A stretch of DNA of 64,000 nucleotides from Microvirga ossetica (lineage in GTDB: Bacteria; Pseudomonadota; Alphaproteobacteria; Rhizobiales; Beijerinckiaceae): contig NZ_CP016619.1 in NCBI RefSeq assembly GCF_002741015.1, positions 744,001 to 808,000 on the forward strand, given 5' to 3'. A program made the translations under genes and the position numbers. Under the pieces are notes generated by a model. It made no database searches. It was not told the origin of the DNA and worked only from the letters and a program-made list of their open reading frames with translations. Shown here piece by piece: positions 26,718 to 35,943 of the stretch (the stretch's first letter is position 1; the number at the start of each line of letters is the position of its first letter).

Positions 26718-27527
26718 TCAGGGCTTCTTCATCTCGGGTGCGTCCGTGCCCAGCCACTTCTTGTACGTGGCGTTGAGGGCGCCGCTTGCCTTCTGCTCGG
26801 CGAGGAACGCGTTGACGGCACCCAGCAGCTCGTCTTGGCCCGGGCGCAGGGCGATCCCGTGCACCTGCTCGCGCAACGTCAGCTTGCTGTCGAATTGGCC
26901 GGGTGCGACCTTCTCGATTTCGGAGACCACGTTCGTCGCGACGCCGATCAGGTCGACCTGTCCGGATAGCAGGGCCTGGACCGCCGACGCGTCATCATCG
27001 AAGCGACGGATCTGGGTACCCTGCGGCGCGACCGCGGTGACCGAGACGTCCTGCGTGCTCGCCCGTGCGACGCCGATCGCGAAGTTCTTCAGATCGGCAG
27101 GCTCCTTCACGCCGGCAGCCTTCTTGCCGTAGACCACGATGCGGATGCCGGCGTAGGGATCGGAAAACGTCACTTGCTTTGCCCGCTCGGGCGTGATCGC
27201 CAGGGAGGCGACCAGCATGTCGAGCTTGCCCGTCAGGAGAAACGGGATGCGGTTCGGCCCGGTGACCGGGACGATGTTCGCCTTGACACCGAGGTGCTTG
27301 GCCAAGGCCTTCGCAACGTCGGCGTCATAGCCGTCGGGCTGACCCTCGACATTCGTGATTCCGAACGGTGGAAAGTCGACCAGCATGCCGATCGTGACCT
27401 GTCCCTTCTTCTTGATCTCGTCAACGGATTGCGCGGTGGCGGGAGCCGTCGCAGCAAGGCCGGCGACGAAAACCACCCCGACGGCGAGAGCCTTGCGGAA
27501 GCCTTGGAAGTACGGTGATCGTTTCAT
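26718..27527 (-). CDS. Polar amino acid ABC importer binding protein
   Basis: The start is the ATG at 27527, preceded by GGGAGGATCCC; upstream in-frame codons are non-coding. The product has 269 residues with a signal peptide to about residue 33 (TAPATAQ). VTIGMLVDFPPFGI, DVAKALAKHLGVK and ITPERAKQVTFSDPY are the classical ligand-contact stretches of family 3 binding proteins (HisJ/GlnH). The Arg/Asp set that grips the alpha-amino acid is only partly recognisable (PERAKQ, DDDASAV), so the ligand may be an amino-acid derivative. Confidence 0.88.
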   Translation of the reverse strand: MKRSPYFQGFRKALAVGVVFVAGLAATAPATAQSVDEIKKKGQVTIGMLVDFPPFGITNVEGQPDGYDADVAKALAKHLGVKANIVPVTGPNRIPFLLTGKLDMLVASLAITPERAKQVTFSDPYAGIRIVVYGKKAAGVKEPADLKNFAIGVARASTQDVSVTAVAPQGTQIRRFDDDASAVQALLSGQVDLIGVATNVVSEIEKVAPGQFDSKLTLREQVHGIALRPGQDELLGAVNAFLAEQKASGALNATYKKWLGTDAPEMKKP

Positions 27528-27573
27528 GGGATCCTCCCTTGGAACATGGGTTCTGATTGAGGGTTGAGGACCG

Positions 27574-28230
27574 CTACCTCGTGGTTGCGGCTGCGAAGCG
27601 GCGTTCAAGCCGCATGCTGAGGTGCGACAACGGCCAGCACAGGATGAAGTAGATGGCTGCCACGATGCCGAAGACGAGAAAGGGCCTGAAGGTTGCGTTG
27701 TTGATGATCTGGCCAGCGCGGGTCACCTCGGTGAAGCCGATGATCGCGGCGAGCGAGGTCGCCTTGATGAGCTGCACCAGGAACCCGACGGTCGGCGGCA
27801 GTGCGATCTTGAAGGCCTGCGGCAGGATGATGTAGCGCATCGTGGCCGGGTAGTGCAGGCCCAGCGCCCCCGCGGCCTCCCACTGCCCCTTCGGTACTGC
27901 CTGGATGCAGCCACGCCAGATCTCGCCCAGGAACGCACTGGCATTCAGCGTCAGCGCAACGGCTGCCGCGATCCACGGATTGATGTCGAGCCCGAGCGTG
28001 GTCGCCCCGAAGAAGACCAGGAACAACTGCATCAGCAGCGGTGTGCCCTGGAATACCTGGATGAACCCGCCCGCCGCGAGAGAGACCGGCTTCACATCGG
28101 AAACCCTTGAGAGGGCTACGATCAAGCCGCCGACGGCGCCGCCCACGAAGGCGATCAGCGACAGCAGCACCGTCCAGCGGGCCGCCGTGAAAATGAACAG
28201 GAACTCGTTCGTGCCGAACTGGCGCAGCAT
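27574..28230 (-). CDS. Polar amino acid ABC permease, subunit 1
   Basis: The product has 218 residues with about five membrane segments. FQGTPLLMQLFLVFFG and GQWEAAGALGLHYPATMRYIILPQAFK contain the EAA loop of the HisM/GlnP type (GxxEAAxALG). The gene starts 12 bp after the second permease and precedes the binding protein by 46 bp. It forms the channel with the 28243-28914 product. Confidence 0.88.
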   Translation of the reverse strand: MLRQFGTNEFLFIFTAARWTVLLSLIAFVGGAVGGLIVALSRVSDVKPVSLAAGGFIQVFQGTPLLMQLFLVFFGATTLGLDINPWIAAAVALTLNASAFLGEIWRGCIQAVPKGQWEAAGALGLHYPATMRYIILPQAFKIALPPTVGFLVQLIKATSLAAIIGFTEVTRAGQIINNATFRPFLVFGIVAAIYFILCWPLSHLSMRLERRFAAATTR

Positions 28231-28242
28231 ATCGGTCTCTCC

Positions 28243-28914
28243 TCAATGCCGATCGGGGTACGCGAAGGCGACCCGGTAGATTGTCGAGAACACGGCCGAG
28301 AAGGCCAAGGACATGGCGAGGTACATGAGCGTCACGACGAGATAGACCTCGAAGCTCGTGAACGTCAGGGATTGGATGTTGTTCGCCACCGAGGTCAGAT
28401 CGTCGGCCGAGATCGCCGACACGACGCTCGACGTCAGCATCAGCAGGATGAACTGGCTCGTCAGGGCCGGGTACACGGTCTTCAGGGCCGGCTTCAGCAC
28501 GATGTAGCGGAAGACCTGGAGCGGCTTGAGGCCCAGCGCCAGGCCTGCCTCTACCTGCCCCTTGTGGATTGACTCGATGCCGGCCCGGATGATCTCGGTC
28601 GCATAGGCCCCGACATTGATCACCATCGCCAGCAGCGCCGCGGCGTTCGGAGAGAGTCTCACACCCGCCGCAGGAAGCCCGAAGAAGATGAAGAAGATCT
28701 GCACCAGAAACGGCGTGTTTCGAATGATCTCGATATAGCACTCGACCACCCACCGAAGGGGCTTGGGCCCGGATGTCTTGACCCAAGCACAGATGATTGC
28801 GACGACCAGCCCTAGGAGCATCGCCGACGTGGAGAGCTGTATGGTCAGCCAAGCCCCGGCCAACAGATCCCTGTAGGCCTCCAGCACGGGACCGAACCTG
28901 AAAGTGTACGTCAC
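28243..28914 (-). CDS. Polar amino acid ABC permease, subunit 2
   Basis: The product has 223 residues. EIIRNTPFLVQIFFIFFGLP is the conserved first helix and KGQVEAGLALGLKPLQVFRYIVL the EAA loop. It starts eight bases after the GMC oxidoreductase gene, so transporter and oxidase are almost certainly one transcription unit; the oxidase may act on what the transporter imports. Confidence 0.88.
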   Translation of the reverse strand: MTYTFRFGPVLEAYRDLLAGAWLTIQLSTSAMLLGLVVAIICAWVKTSGPKPLRWVVECYIEIIRNTPFLVQIFFIFFGLPAAGVRLSPNAAALLAMVINVGAYATEIIRAGIESIHKGQVEAGLALGLKPLQVFRYIVLKPALKTVYPALTSQFILLMLTSSVVSAISADDLTSVANNIQSLTFTSFEVYLVVTLMYLAMSLAFSAVFSTIYRVAFAYPDRH

Positions 28915-28922
28915 GGTCGCTC

Positions 28923-30563
28923 CTATGAGGCGAGGGTTCTGGACATGGCAGGCCGAGCCGATGCCGGCGGCAGCAGCATCCTGCCCAGGATGTGGTCCGC
29001 CGCCTTCTCGCCGATCATGATCGTCGGCGCATTGGTGTTGGACGATGTCACGAAGGGCATGATCGAGGCATCGCAGACCCGCAAACCCTCGAGACCATGC
29101 ACCTTCAGGTCAGGATCGACGACGGCCATCTCGTCGGTTCCCATCTTGCAGGTGCCGCAGGGATGGTGGTCGGTCTTGCAGGTGGCAAAGGCGTACCGGA
29201 CGAGATCGTCCTCGGAGGTCTTGTCCAGCCCCGGCATCCGCTCCGCCAGGATGAACGGCTTGAGGGCCGGCTGGCGCATGATCTCCCGGGCCGTGCGCAG
29301 GCCCTCGAGCGACATGGCTCGATCGTACGGGTCCTCCCAGTAGTTGGGATCGATCAGGGGCATCGCCATGAAGTCGGCTGTCCCGAGGCGGACGGTTCCC
29401 CGCGACCGTGGCCGCAGGAAGGCGGAGTTCAACGTCACGCCGGCGTTGCGCAGCTTCTCAACCCCGGCCTCGATCCCGGATCCCAGTCCGAGGTGGAACT
29501 GGATGTCCGGTGACGGGGCAGCCCGGTCCGCGTACCAGAAGCCCCCGGTCTCGAACAACGTCGACGCCACCGGCCCGCGACCGAACAGGAGGTATTGCAG
29601 GCCGGCCCACACCGTCTTGTGCAGCTTCGCATACGAGTCGTAGGTGTAGTCCCCGGTGCATTCGCAGATCGCATAGAGATCCAGGTGGTCCTGGAGGTTG
29701 GATCCGACGCCCGGCAGGTCGTGGAGCACCTTGATGCCGACCGATTTCAAGTGGTCGGCCGGACCGATGCCGGAGAGCATCAGGAGCCGGGGCGAGCCAA
29801 TGGCGCCCGATGACAGCACGAGTTCGCGATCGCAGCGGATCTCGGAGCTGGCGCCGTCCGCCGAGGCTAGCTCGATCCCGACGGCGCGTCGGCCCTCCAG
29901 GATGATCCGCTTGACGGCCACGCCGGTCCGCACCGTGAGGTTCGCCCGTTCCCGAATGGGCCTGAGATAGGCGGAAGCCGCGGACGATCGCCGGGCGTTT
30001 CGGACGGTCACCTGGTAATGCCCGATACCGTCCTGCGTGGCGCCGTTGAAATCCGCGTTGTACGGGATGCCGTACTCCTGTGCTGCCCGGATGAAGGCCT
30101 CGCTGATCGGAAGCGGGTTCACGGGTACGGAGACGCCGAGCGGTCCTCCGGTCCCGTGAAACTCATCGGAATAGCGCTGGTTGTCCTCGGCCCGCTTGAA
30201 GTACGGCAGGACGTCGGCGTAGCTCCAGCCCGCGCAGTTGCCTTGCTGGGCCCAGCGGTCGTAGTCGAGCCGGTTGCCCCGGGTGTAGACCTGGGCGTTG
30301 ATCGACGACCCGCCGCCGATCACCTTGGCCTGCGTGTAGCGCAGCACGCGCCCGCCGAGGTGCCGTTGCGGGACAGTCGACCAGCCCCAACTGGCAATGC
30401 CCTTCGTCATCTTGGCGAAGCCCGCCGGCATGTGGAACAACGGGTTCCAGTCCGTGCTGCCGGCCTCGATCAGGAGCACCTTGACGCCCGGATCGGCCGA
30501 GAGCCGGTTGGCGAGCACGCATCCCGCCGGTCCCCCGCCAACGATGATGTAATCGTATGTCAT
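28923..30563 (-). CDS. GMC-family FAD oxidoreductase (choline dehydrogenase-like)
   Basis: The product has 546 residues. Residues 5-35 (YIIVGGGPAGCVLANRLS, then LLIEAG) bind FAD. GSSINAQVYTRGN and LSSGAIGSPRLLMLSGIG are the two GMC signatures. The C-terminal HHPCGTCKMG and NTNAPTIMIGEKAADHIL carry the active-site His and Asn. The family oxidises primary alcohols, including choline, glucose and aryl or terpene alcohols, to aldehydes. No periplasmic signal is visible, so it should be cytoplasmic or membrane-peripheral. It lies 82 bp after the SDR gene and just before the amino-acid importer. The substrate cannot be read from sequence. Confidence 0.87.
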   Translation of the reverse strand: MTYDYIIVGGGPAGCVLANRLSADPGVKVLLIEAGSTDWNPLFHMPAGFAKMTKGIASWGWSTVPQRHLGGRVLRYTQAKVIGGGSSINAQVYTRGNRLDYDRWAQQGNCAGWSYADVLPYFKRAEDNQRYSDEFHGTGGPLGVSVPVNPLPISEAFIRAAQEYGIPYNADFNGATQDGIGHYQVTVRNARRSSAASAYLRPIRERANLTVRTGVAVKRIILEGRRAVGIELASADGASSEIRCDRELVLSSGAIGSPRLLMLSGIGPADHLKSVGIKVLHDLPGVGSNLQDHLDLYAICECTGDYTYDSYAKLHKTVWAGLQYLLFGRGPVASTLFETGGFWYADRAAPSPDIQFHLGLGSGIEAGVEKLRNAGVTLNSAFLRPRSRGTVRLGTADFMAMPLIDPNYWEDPYDRAMSLEGLRTAREIMRQPALKPFILAERMPGLDKTSEDDLVRYAFATCKTDHHPCGTCKMGTDEMAVVDPDLKVHGLEGLRVCDASIMPFVTSSNTNAPTIMIGEKAADHILGRMLLPPASARPAMSRTLAS

Positions 30564-30645
30564 TGTGATCTTCCACTATCCCAACGGTGGCGCTGGTTCC
30601 GGCATGTCCCCGCCGCACCGGAAGGGACCCGCATGGTCAGTCCGG

Positions 30646-31413
30646 TCAAAGGCGTGCGATGCTCAGGCCGCCATCCACGTCGATGACGCTTCCGGTGGCG
30701 AAGGCGAAGGTGCCCGATGCGAGCGACGCCACGACATTCGCCACATCCTCGCCCTCGCCCCATCTGCGTGCCGGCACGAGGCCGTCGGCAATCAGGCGAT
30801 CGTATTTCCCGGTCACACCGGCCGTCATGTCGGTCCGGATGATGCCCGGTCGCACGTCGAAGACCCCGATGCCGTCGGCCGCAAGCCTGAGGGCAAGTCC
30901 CTGGCCCCACATCGCGAGGCCGGCCTTCGAGATGCAATAGTCGAGGCGTTCCGGCGAGGCATGCGACGCGCTGACGGAGGTCACGTTGATGATCGACCGC
31001 GGTCCGTCCCCGCGCGATTGCTCCAGCATCACCTTGAGGACCGCCCGGGTCAGGAACACGGTGCCGCGAAGATTGACCCCGATCACGCGATCGAAGTTCT
31101 CCGGCAGCAGGTCCAGGAAGTCGCCGCGGACGACCGCTCCGATGCCGGCATTGTTCACCAGGCAGTCGATTCGGCCCGTGTTGTCCCGGATCCAATCGGT
31201 CCATCTGTCGTGAACCCGAAGGTCGCTGATGTCTCCGGACAGATAGGAGGCCTTGCCGCCGTACTGCCGGAGGTCCCCGAGGGTGTGATCCGGTTCATCG
31301 GCGGCGGTGCCCGTGATGATGAGATCGAATCCATCCATCGCGAGCTTGCGCGCGATGGCGAGGCCGATGCCTCGGCTGGAGCCGGTAACGAGGGCGACGG
31401 GGCGAGTGCTCAT
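30646..31413 (-). CDS. Short-chain dehydrogenase/reductase
   Basis: The product has 255 residues. TGSSRGIG (11-18) binds NAD(P), NNAG marks the core strand, and Ser plus YCISK carry the catalytic triad. GGLSIA near the end follows the usual D-G-G motif. Similar enzymes act as 3-ketoacyl-ACP reductase-like or sugar dehydrogenases. The 5' end overlaps the upstream GMC gene by four bases (31410-31413), so translation is coupled. Confidence 0.88.
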   Translation of the reverse strand: MSTRPVALVTGSSRGIGLAIARKLAMDGFDLIITGTAADEPDHTLGDLRQYGGKASYLSGDISDLRVHDRWTDWIRDNTGRIDCLVNNAGIGAVVRGDFLDLLPENFDRVIGVNLRGTVFLTRAVLKVMLEQSRGDGPRSIINVTSVSASHASPERLDYCISKAGLAMWGQGLALRLAADGIGVFDVRPGIIRTDMTAGVTGKYDRLIADGLVPARRWGEGEDVANVVASLASGTFAFATGSVIDVDGGLSIARL

Positions 31414-32924
31414 GCTGCGAACCTTGTGGCTTGGATGTGGTCGGCAACCCGCAGGGCCTGAGCCGCCACGGTCAGGGAGGGATTCACGGCCGCCGAGGAC
31501 GGCATGAAGCCCGCATCGACGACGAACAGGTTGGGATGGTCGTGCGCGCGGCAGAACGGATCGAGCGCGGATCGGGCAGGGTCATCCCCGAACCGGACGG
31601 TGCCGCACTGGTGCGAAGGCGTCCGCTTGTCGAACGCCCTCGCAAGAACGATCGGGTAACCGGCCGCGCGGAAGACTTCCTTCATCCGACGTATGAGTCC
31701 GCGATGCGCCGTCATGTTCGTTCGCTTCCATCCCAGGACGATCGATTTCCCATCAATCTTGACTTGGCTTTCGGGGTCGGGCAGGTCCTCGCTCATCAGG
31801 TACCAGTCGACGCTGTGGCGGGCGAGCCGCTCGAGCACGAAGTCCGGTGCCCATCTCAGGCTCGCCTTGAGGACGGGAGCCGAGATCCTGCCCAGGAGCT
31901 GGACATTCCCGAGAGGCGGGCCGCCGCGGCCATCGTCGAAGTAGAAATCGTTGAGACCGATGGTCTTCTGATAGACCGAGTCGTTCCTCTTCCGCGGATC
32001 CACCGTCAGCATCGCGGTCGCGTTGTGGTTCATGAAATGGCGGCCGACGACCCCGGATCGATTGGCGAGGCCGCCCGGGTGGCGCTCGGCACCCGACCTG
32101 AGAAGGATCGCGGCCGAGTTGATAGCACCCGCGGATAGGACCACGATGCTGGCGCGGATCACGAACCGTTCGCCATTCCTGAGGTACTCCGCCCCGGCAA
32201 TGCGGTGGCCGTCGCTGTCCAGGATCAGGCGCTCGACCATCGCGCCAGTCACCAAGCTGACGGACGGCTGCTCAAGTGCAACTGCCAGCGCGGCCGTCTC
32301 GGCGTCGAGCTTTCCCGTCCGTGTATCAGGGTAGGCATCCCAGGGTGTCTTGGCATGTGACAGCCATCGGTCGATATCAATGGCGAGCGGGAGCGAGAAC
32401 GGATGCAGTCCCACCTTGCGCAACCGTTCACGGGCTGATGCGATCGCCGGCTCATCGGGAACGGGTGGATACGGATACGGTGAGGAGTGAGCCGGCTCCG
32501 TCGGATCCTGTCCCAGCGCACCCCGGACTTGGAAAAGTTGCTCCGCGGCGCAGTACCAAGGCTCCAGGTCCCGGTAGCTGATCGGCCATCCTGGCGAGAC
32601 CCCGTCGGCATGCTCGAGAGCCTCGAAATCCCGCTCGCGGTACCGGAGCATCACGGCCCCGTAGAACTTCGAGTTCCCGCCGACGTAATAGTAATTGCCG
32701 GGGTTGAACTCCAGCCCTGCCGCATCCCGCCACATCTCCTTGGGACGGTAATGCTCCTCGATGAAAATCGACCGGGTGTTCCTCGCATGAGAGGAATGCG
32801 GCAACTGCTCGCCACGTTCGAGAATGACCACCGATGCGCCGCTTGTGCTGAGGCCCGCAGCCATGCAGGCCCCACCGATCCCGGACCCGATGATCAGGAT
32901 ATCGGCCGATTGCTCACGCATCAT
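31410..32924 (-). CDS. GMC-family oxidoreductase, cholesterol-oxidase/gluconate-dehydrogenase branch
   Basis: The product has 504 residues. ILIIGSGIGGACMAAGLS and VILERGEQL bind FAD. VLSAGAINSAAILLRSG is the second GMC signature. The C-terminal HQCGTVRFGDDP and AVNPSLTVAAQALRVADHI provide the active-site His/Asn. It differs from the 28923-30563 protein in lacking the HxCGTCKMG form, so the two oxidases probably handle different steps. Its start overlaps the ATPase stop (ATGA) and its stop overlaps the SDR start. Confidence 0.85.
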   Translation of the reverse strand: MMREQSADILIIGSGIGGACMAAGLSTSGASVVILERGEQLPHSSHARNTRSIFIEEHYRPKEMWRDAAGLEFNPGNYYYVGGNSKFYGAVMLRYRERDFEALEHADGVSPGWPISYRDLEPWYCAAEQLFQVRGALGQDPTEPAHSSPYPYPPVPDEPAIASARERLRKVGLHPFSLPLAIDIDRWLSHAKTPWDAYPDTRTGKLDAETAALAVALEQPSVSLVTGAMVERLILDSDGHRIAGAEYLRNGERFVIRASIVVLSAGAINSAAILLRSGAERHPGGLANRSGVVGRHFMNHNATAMLTVDPRKRNDSVYQKTIGLNDFYFDDGRGGPPLGNVQLLGRISAPVLKASLRWAPDFVLERLARHSVDWYLMSEDLPDPESQVKIDGKSIVLGWKRTNMTAHRGLIRRMKEVFRAAGYPIVLARAFDKRTPSHQCGTVRFGDDPARSALDPFCRAHDHPNLFVVDAGFMPSSAAVNPSLTVAAQALRVADHIQATRFAA

Positions 32925-34033
32925 GCCACCCGATTGCCCGAGGCAGGATCAAACAGAACGGCCCGATCCATATTGTACGCAAAGTCTGTCGTGGAATGCA
33001 GCTTCACGGCCGCGTCCGAGCGCATGCGGGCCACCACGTCCTTGCCGCCAAGTCGCGTGACGACAAACGTGTCCGAGCCGGCTGGCTCAACCACCTCTGT
33101 CCGGCAGCTCACACGGATCACATTCTTGGCGTTGCGGTCGGCGCCGTCCACGTCCGTGATGGCTTCGGGACGAATTCCAAGAACGACCTTGTGCCCAGCG
33201 GGTGAGACGGGTGTGCGATCGTTGGCGATGGGCAAAATGACCGGTGCCGTTCCATCGCGCTCGATCGAGACCGCATAGGCATTGCCGGATTTCACGAGTT
33301 CACCGGGGACGAGGTTCATGGGGGGCGATCCCATGAAGTCGGCGACGAACGTGTTGACGGGATCATTGTAGATCTCGGCCGGCGTCCCGAACTGCTGGAG
33401 ATGGCCGTCCTTCAGCACCGCGATCTTCGTCGCCAATGTCATCGCCTCGATCTGGTCGTGCGTGACGTAGACGATGGTGGTGCCAAGGCTATTGTGTAGA
33501 CGTTTGATTTCGGTCCGCATGTCCACGCGGAGCTTCGCGTCGAGATTGGACAACGGCTCGTCGAAGAGAAACAGCTTCGGCTTGCGCACAAGGGCCCGGC
33601 CCATGGCGACGCGCTGGCGCTGACCGCCGGAGAGCTGGCTCGGCTTGCGGTTGAGAAGGTGGCCTATCTGCAACGTTTCCGCCACCTCGGCCACGGCCTT
33701 GTCCCGTTCGGGTTTCGGCACCTTGCGCATTTCCAGGCCGAACGCAATGTTCTGGGCAACGGTCATGTTGGGATACAGCGCGTACGATTGAAACACCATG
33801 GCGATGTCGCGCTCGGATGGACGGCGGTCGTTCACGCGGCGGCCGTCGATCTTGATCTCGCCGCTGCTGATGCTTTCCAGTCCGGCGATCGTGTTCAGCA
33901 ACGTGGACTTGCCGCAGCCCGACGGTCCGACGAGAACCAAGAAACCACCCTCCTCCATGGCCAGATTGATGCCCTTGAGCACCGACATGGAACCATAGGA
34001 CTTCTCAAGGCGATTGATTTCCAGAAATGCCAT
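32921..34033 (-). CDS. Carbohydrate ABC importer ATPase (UgpC/MalK type)
   Basis: The product has 370 residues. Walker A is GPSGCGKST, the signature LSGGQRQRVAMGRALVR and Walker B LFLFDEPLSNLDAKLR. A C-terminal OB-fold domain follows (VPGELVKSGNAYAV, LGIRPEAITD). It belongs with permeases 34048-34944 and 34941-35864 and the binding protein 35944-37206. It differs clearly from the 11296-12393 ATPase, so the two importers are separate systems. Confidence 0.9.
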   Translation of the reverse strand: MAFLEINRLEKSYGSMSVLKGINLAMEEGGFLVLVGPSGCGKSTLLNTIAGLESISSGEIKIDGRRVNDRRPSERDIAMVFQSYALYPNMTVAQNIAFGLEMRKVPKPERDKAVAEVAETLQIGHLLNRKPSQLSGGQRQRVAMGRALVRKPKLFLFDEPLSNLDAKLRVDMRTEIKRLHNSLGTTIVYVTHDQIEAMTLATKIAVLKDGHLQQFGTPAEIYNDPVNTFVADFMGSPPMNLVPGELVKSGNAYAVSIERDGTAPVILPIANDRTPVSPAGHKVVLGIRPEAITDVDGADRNAKNVIRVSCRTEVVEPAGSDTFVVTRLGGKDVVARMRSDAAVKLHSTTDFAYNMDRAVLFDPASGNRVA

Positions 34034-34047
34034 AACAATCCCTCCCT

Positions 34048-34944
34048 TTAGCCTTTGACAGCGCCGGACATCAGGCCGCGCACGAAGAACCGGCCGGCGA
34101 CGATGTAGACGATGAGTGTGGGCAGGGCCGCCAGAAGCGCTCCTGCAAAGTGGACGTTGTATTCCTTGACCCCCGTGGATGAATTCACGAGGTTGTTAAG
34201 AGCCACCGTGATGGGCATGGCGTTCGGACCGGAGAACGAAGCGCCGAACAGGAAGTCGTTCCAGACGTTCGTGAACTGCCAGATCACCGTCACGACGATG
34301 ATGGGCCCGGAGCTCGGCAGCAGGATGCGGTAGAAGATCTTGAAGAAGCTTGCTCCGTCGACCTGGGCCGCCCGGACCAGCTCCGTCGGGAAGGCCTCGT
34401 AGTAGTTCCTGAAGTAGAGCGTCGTGAACCCTAGCCCATAGACGACGTGAACCAGGATCAGGCCGTAGATCGTGCCGGCGATCCCGAGCGCTCCAAGAAT
34501 GCGTGCCGTCGGAATGAGCACGATCTGGAAGGGGATGAAGCAGGCGAACAGCATCAAGCCGAAGACGATCTTGTGGCCGGGGAACCTGTACTTGGTGAGC
34601 ACGTAGCCGTTGAGAGCCCCCAGGATGGTCGAAATCGCCACGGCAGGGACCACCATCAGGATCGAGTTCAGGAAGTACGGTTGAAGGCCGGTCGCCTGGA
34701 CACCGATCTGGGCTTCGTTCCAGGCTTTCTGCCAGGGCTCCAGGGTCCATTGTGCCGGCAGCGACAACATGTTGCCGCCCTGGATCTCCGACAGCGGCTT
34801 GACCGAGTTCACGACCATGATGAACAGCGGCAGGAGATAGTAGATCGCGAACAGGATCAGCACGGTGTAGAGAAGTGCTCTCGACAGGGATCGCGGCGAG
34901 CTTTCACTGCGAGCGTCGGCGACGGTAGCAACTTGTGCGGTCAT
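34048..34944 (-). CDS. Carbohydrate ABC importer permease (MalG type)
   Basis: The start chosen is the ATG at 34944 (MTAQVATVAD), which overlaps the stop of the other permease gene. The product has 298 residues with six membrane segments. The EAA loop is LVRAAQVDGASFFKIFYRILLP. The C-terminal RFFVRGLMSGAVKG is the usual MalG end. It lies 14 bp before the ATPase gene. Confidence 0.9.
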   Translation of the reverse strand: MTAQVATVADARSESSPRSLSRALLYTVLILFAIYYLLPLFIMVVNSVKPLSEIQGGNMLSLPAQWTLEPWQKAWNEAQIGVQATGLQPYFLNSILMVVPAVAISTILGALNGYVLTKYRFPGHKIVFGLMLFACFIPFQIVLIPTARILGALGIAGTIYGLILVHVVYGLGFTTLYFRNYYEAFPTELVRAAQVDGASFFKIFYRILLPSSGPIIVVTVIWQFTNVWNDFLFGASFSGPNAMPITVALNNLVNSSTGVKEYNVHFAGALLAALPTLIVYIVAGRFFVRGLMSGAVKG

Positions 34945-35864
34945 TTCTTTTCTCCCCGCAGCTCGGTGTAGAGGTAGGGAACGATGATGGACGAGATCAT
35001 CATGAGCATGATCACCGCGGAGGCGGCGCCGATGTTCATCTGGTTTCGCGTGAAGGTGTACGAATACATGAAGGTGGACGGCATTTCGGTCGCCCGGCCG
35101 GGGCCGCCGTTGGTCATCGCGATGATGAGATCGAATGACTTGATGGCCAGGTGAGCGAGCACCACGAAGGCCGACAGAAATGCCGGCCGAAGCTGTGGAA
35201 TCACGATGCGGCGGTACGTTTGGACAGTCGACGCACCGTCGATCTGGGCCGCCTTCATGATCTCGCTGTCGATGCCTCGCAGGCCGGCCAGGAACATCGC
35301 CATGATAAAGCCCGATGACTGCCAGACCGCTGCGATCACGATCGTATAGATCGCCATTTGGCTGTCCTTGATCCAGTTGAACGTGAAGCTCGTCCAACCA
35401 AGCGCGTGCATGGTCTGTTCGAGGCCGATGCCAGGATCGAGGAACCACTTCCACGCCGTCCCCGTGACGATGAACGAGAGCGCCATCGGGTAGAGGAAGA
35501 TCGGGCGCAGCAATCCTTCGGCCCTGATCTTCTGGTCGATGAGGATCGCGAGGAAGAGGCCCATCACCGAACACAGGATGATGTACAGGGAACCGAAGAT
35601 CGCAAGGTTCTTCAGCGCGACGGTCCAGTTGGGGATCGCAAACAGGCGCGAATATGCGCCGAACCCTATGAAGTCGAAGACCGGCAGCAGCGTCGAGCTG
35701 GTCGTTGACAGGTAGATCGTGAACAGGATGAAGCCGTAGACGAAGACAAGGAGTGCGGCGAAGCTTGGCGCAAGAACCAAGCGAGGCAGCCAGTCTTCAA
35801 GCCCACGCATCGTGCGGGGCGGCTCGGTTGACGTGGTATGACTCGAAATCGCGGCGACCGACAT
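34941..35864 (-). CDS. Carbohydrate ABC importer permease (MalF type)
   Basis: The start chosen is the ATG at 35864 (MSVAAISSH). The product has 307 residues. Membrane segments start at LVLAPSFAALLVFVYGFIL, and the EAA loop is IMKAAQIDGASTVQTYRRIVIP. The ending YLYTELRGEKK overlaps the next gene as ATGA. It follows the binding-protein gene by 79 bp. Confidence 0.9.
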   Translation of the reverse strand: MSVAAISSHTTSTEPPRTMRGLEDWLPRLVLAPSFAALLVFVYGFILFTIYLSTTSSTLLPVFDFIGFGAYSRLFAIPNWTVALKNLAIFGSLYIILCSVMGLFLAILIDQKIRAEGLLRPIFLYPMALSFIVTGTAWKWFLDPGIGLEQTMHALGWTSFTFNWIKDSQMAIYTIVIAAVWQSSGFIMAMFLAGLRGIDSEIMKAAQIDGASTVQTYRRIVIPQLRPAFLSAFVVLAHLAIKSFDLIIAMTNGGPGRATEMPSTFMYSYTFTRNQMNIGAASAVIMLMMISSIIVPYLYTELRGEKK

Positions 35865-35943
35865 GGCGTGTGCCTTTCGTCTCAAAGCAATCTGTGGCGA
35901 AGGCTAGGTCCCGCACTTGCGGGACCTAGGAAGCGCAGTTGGC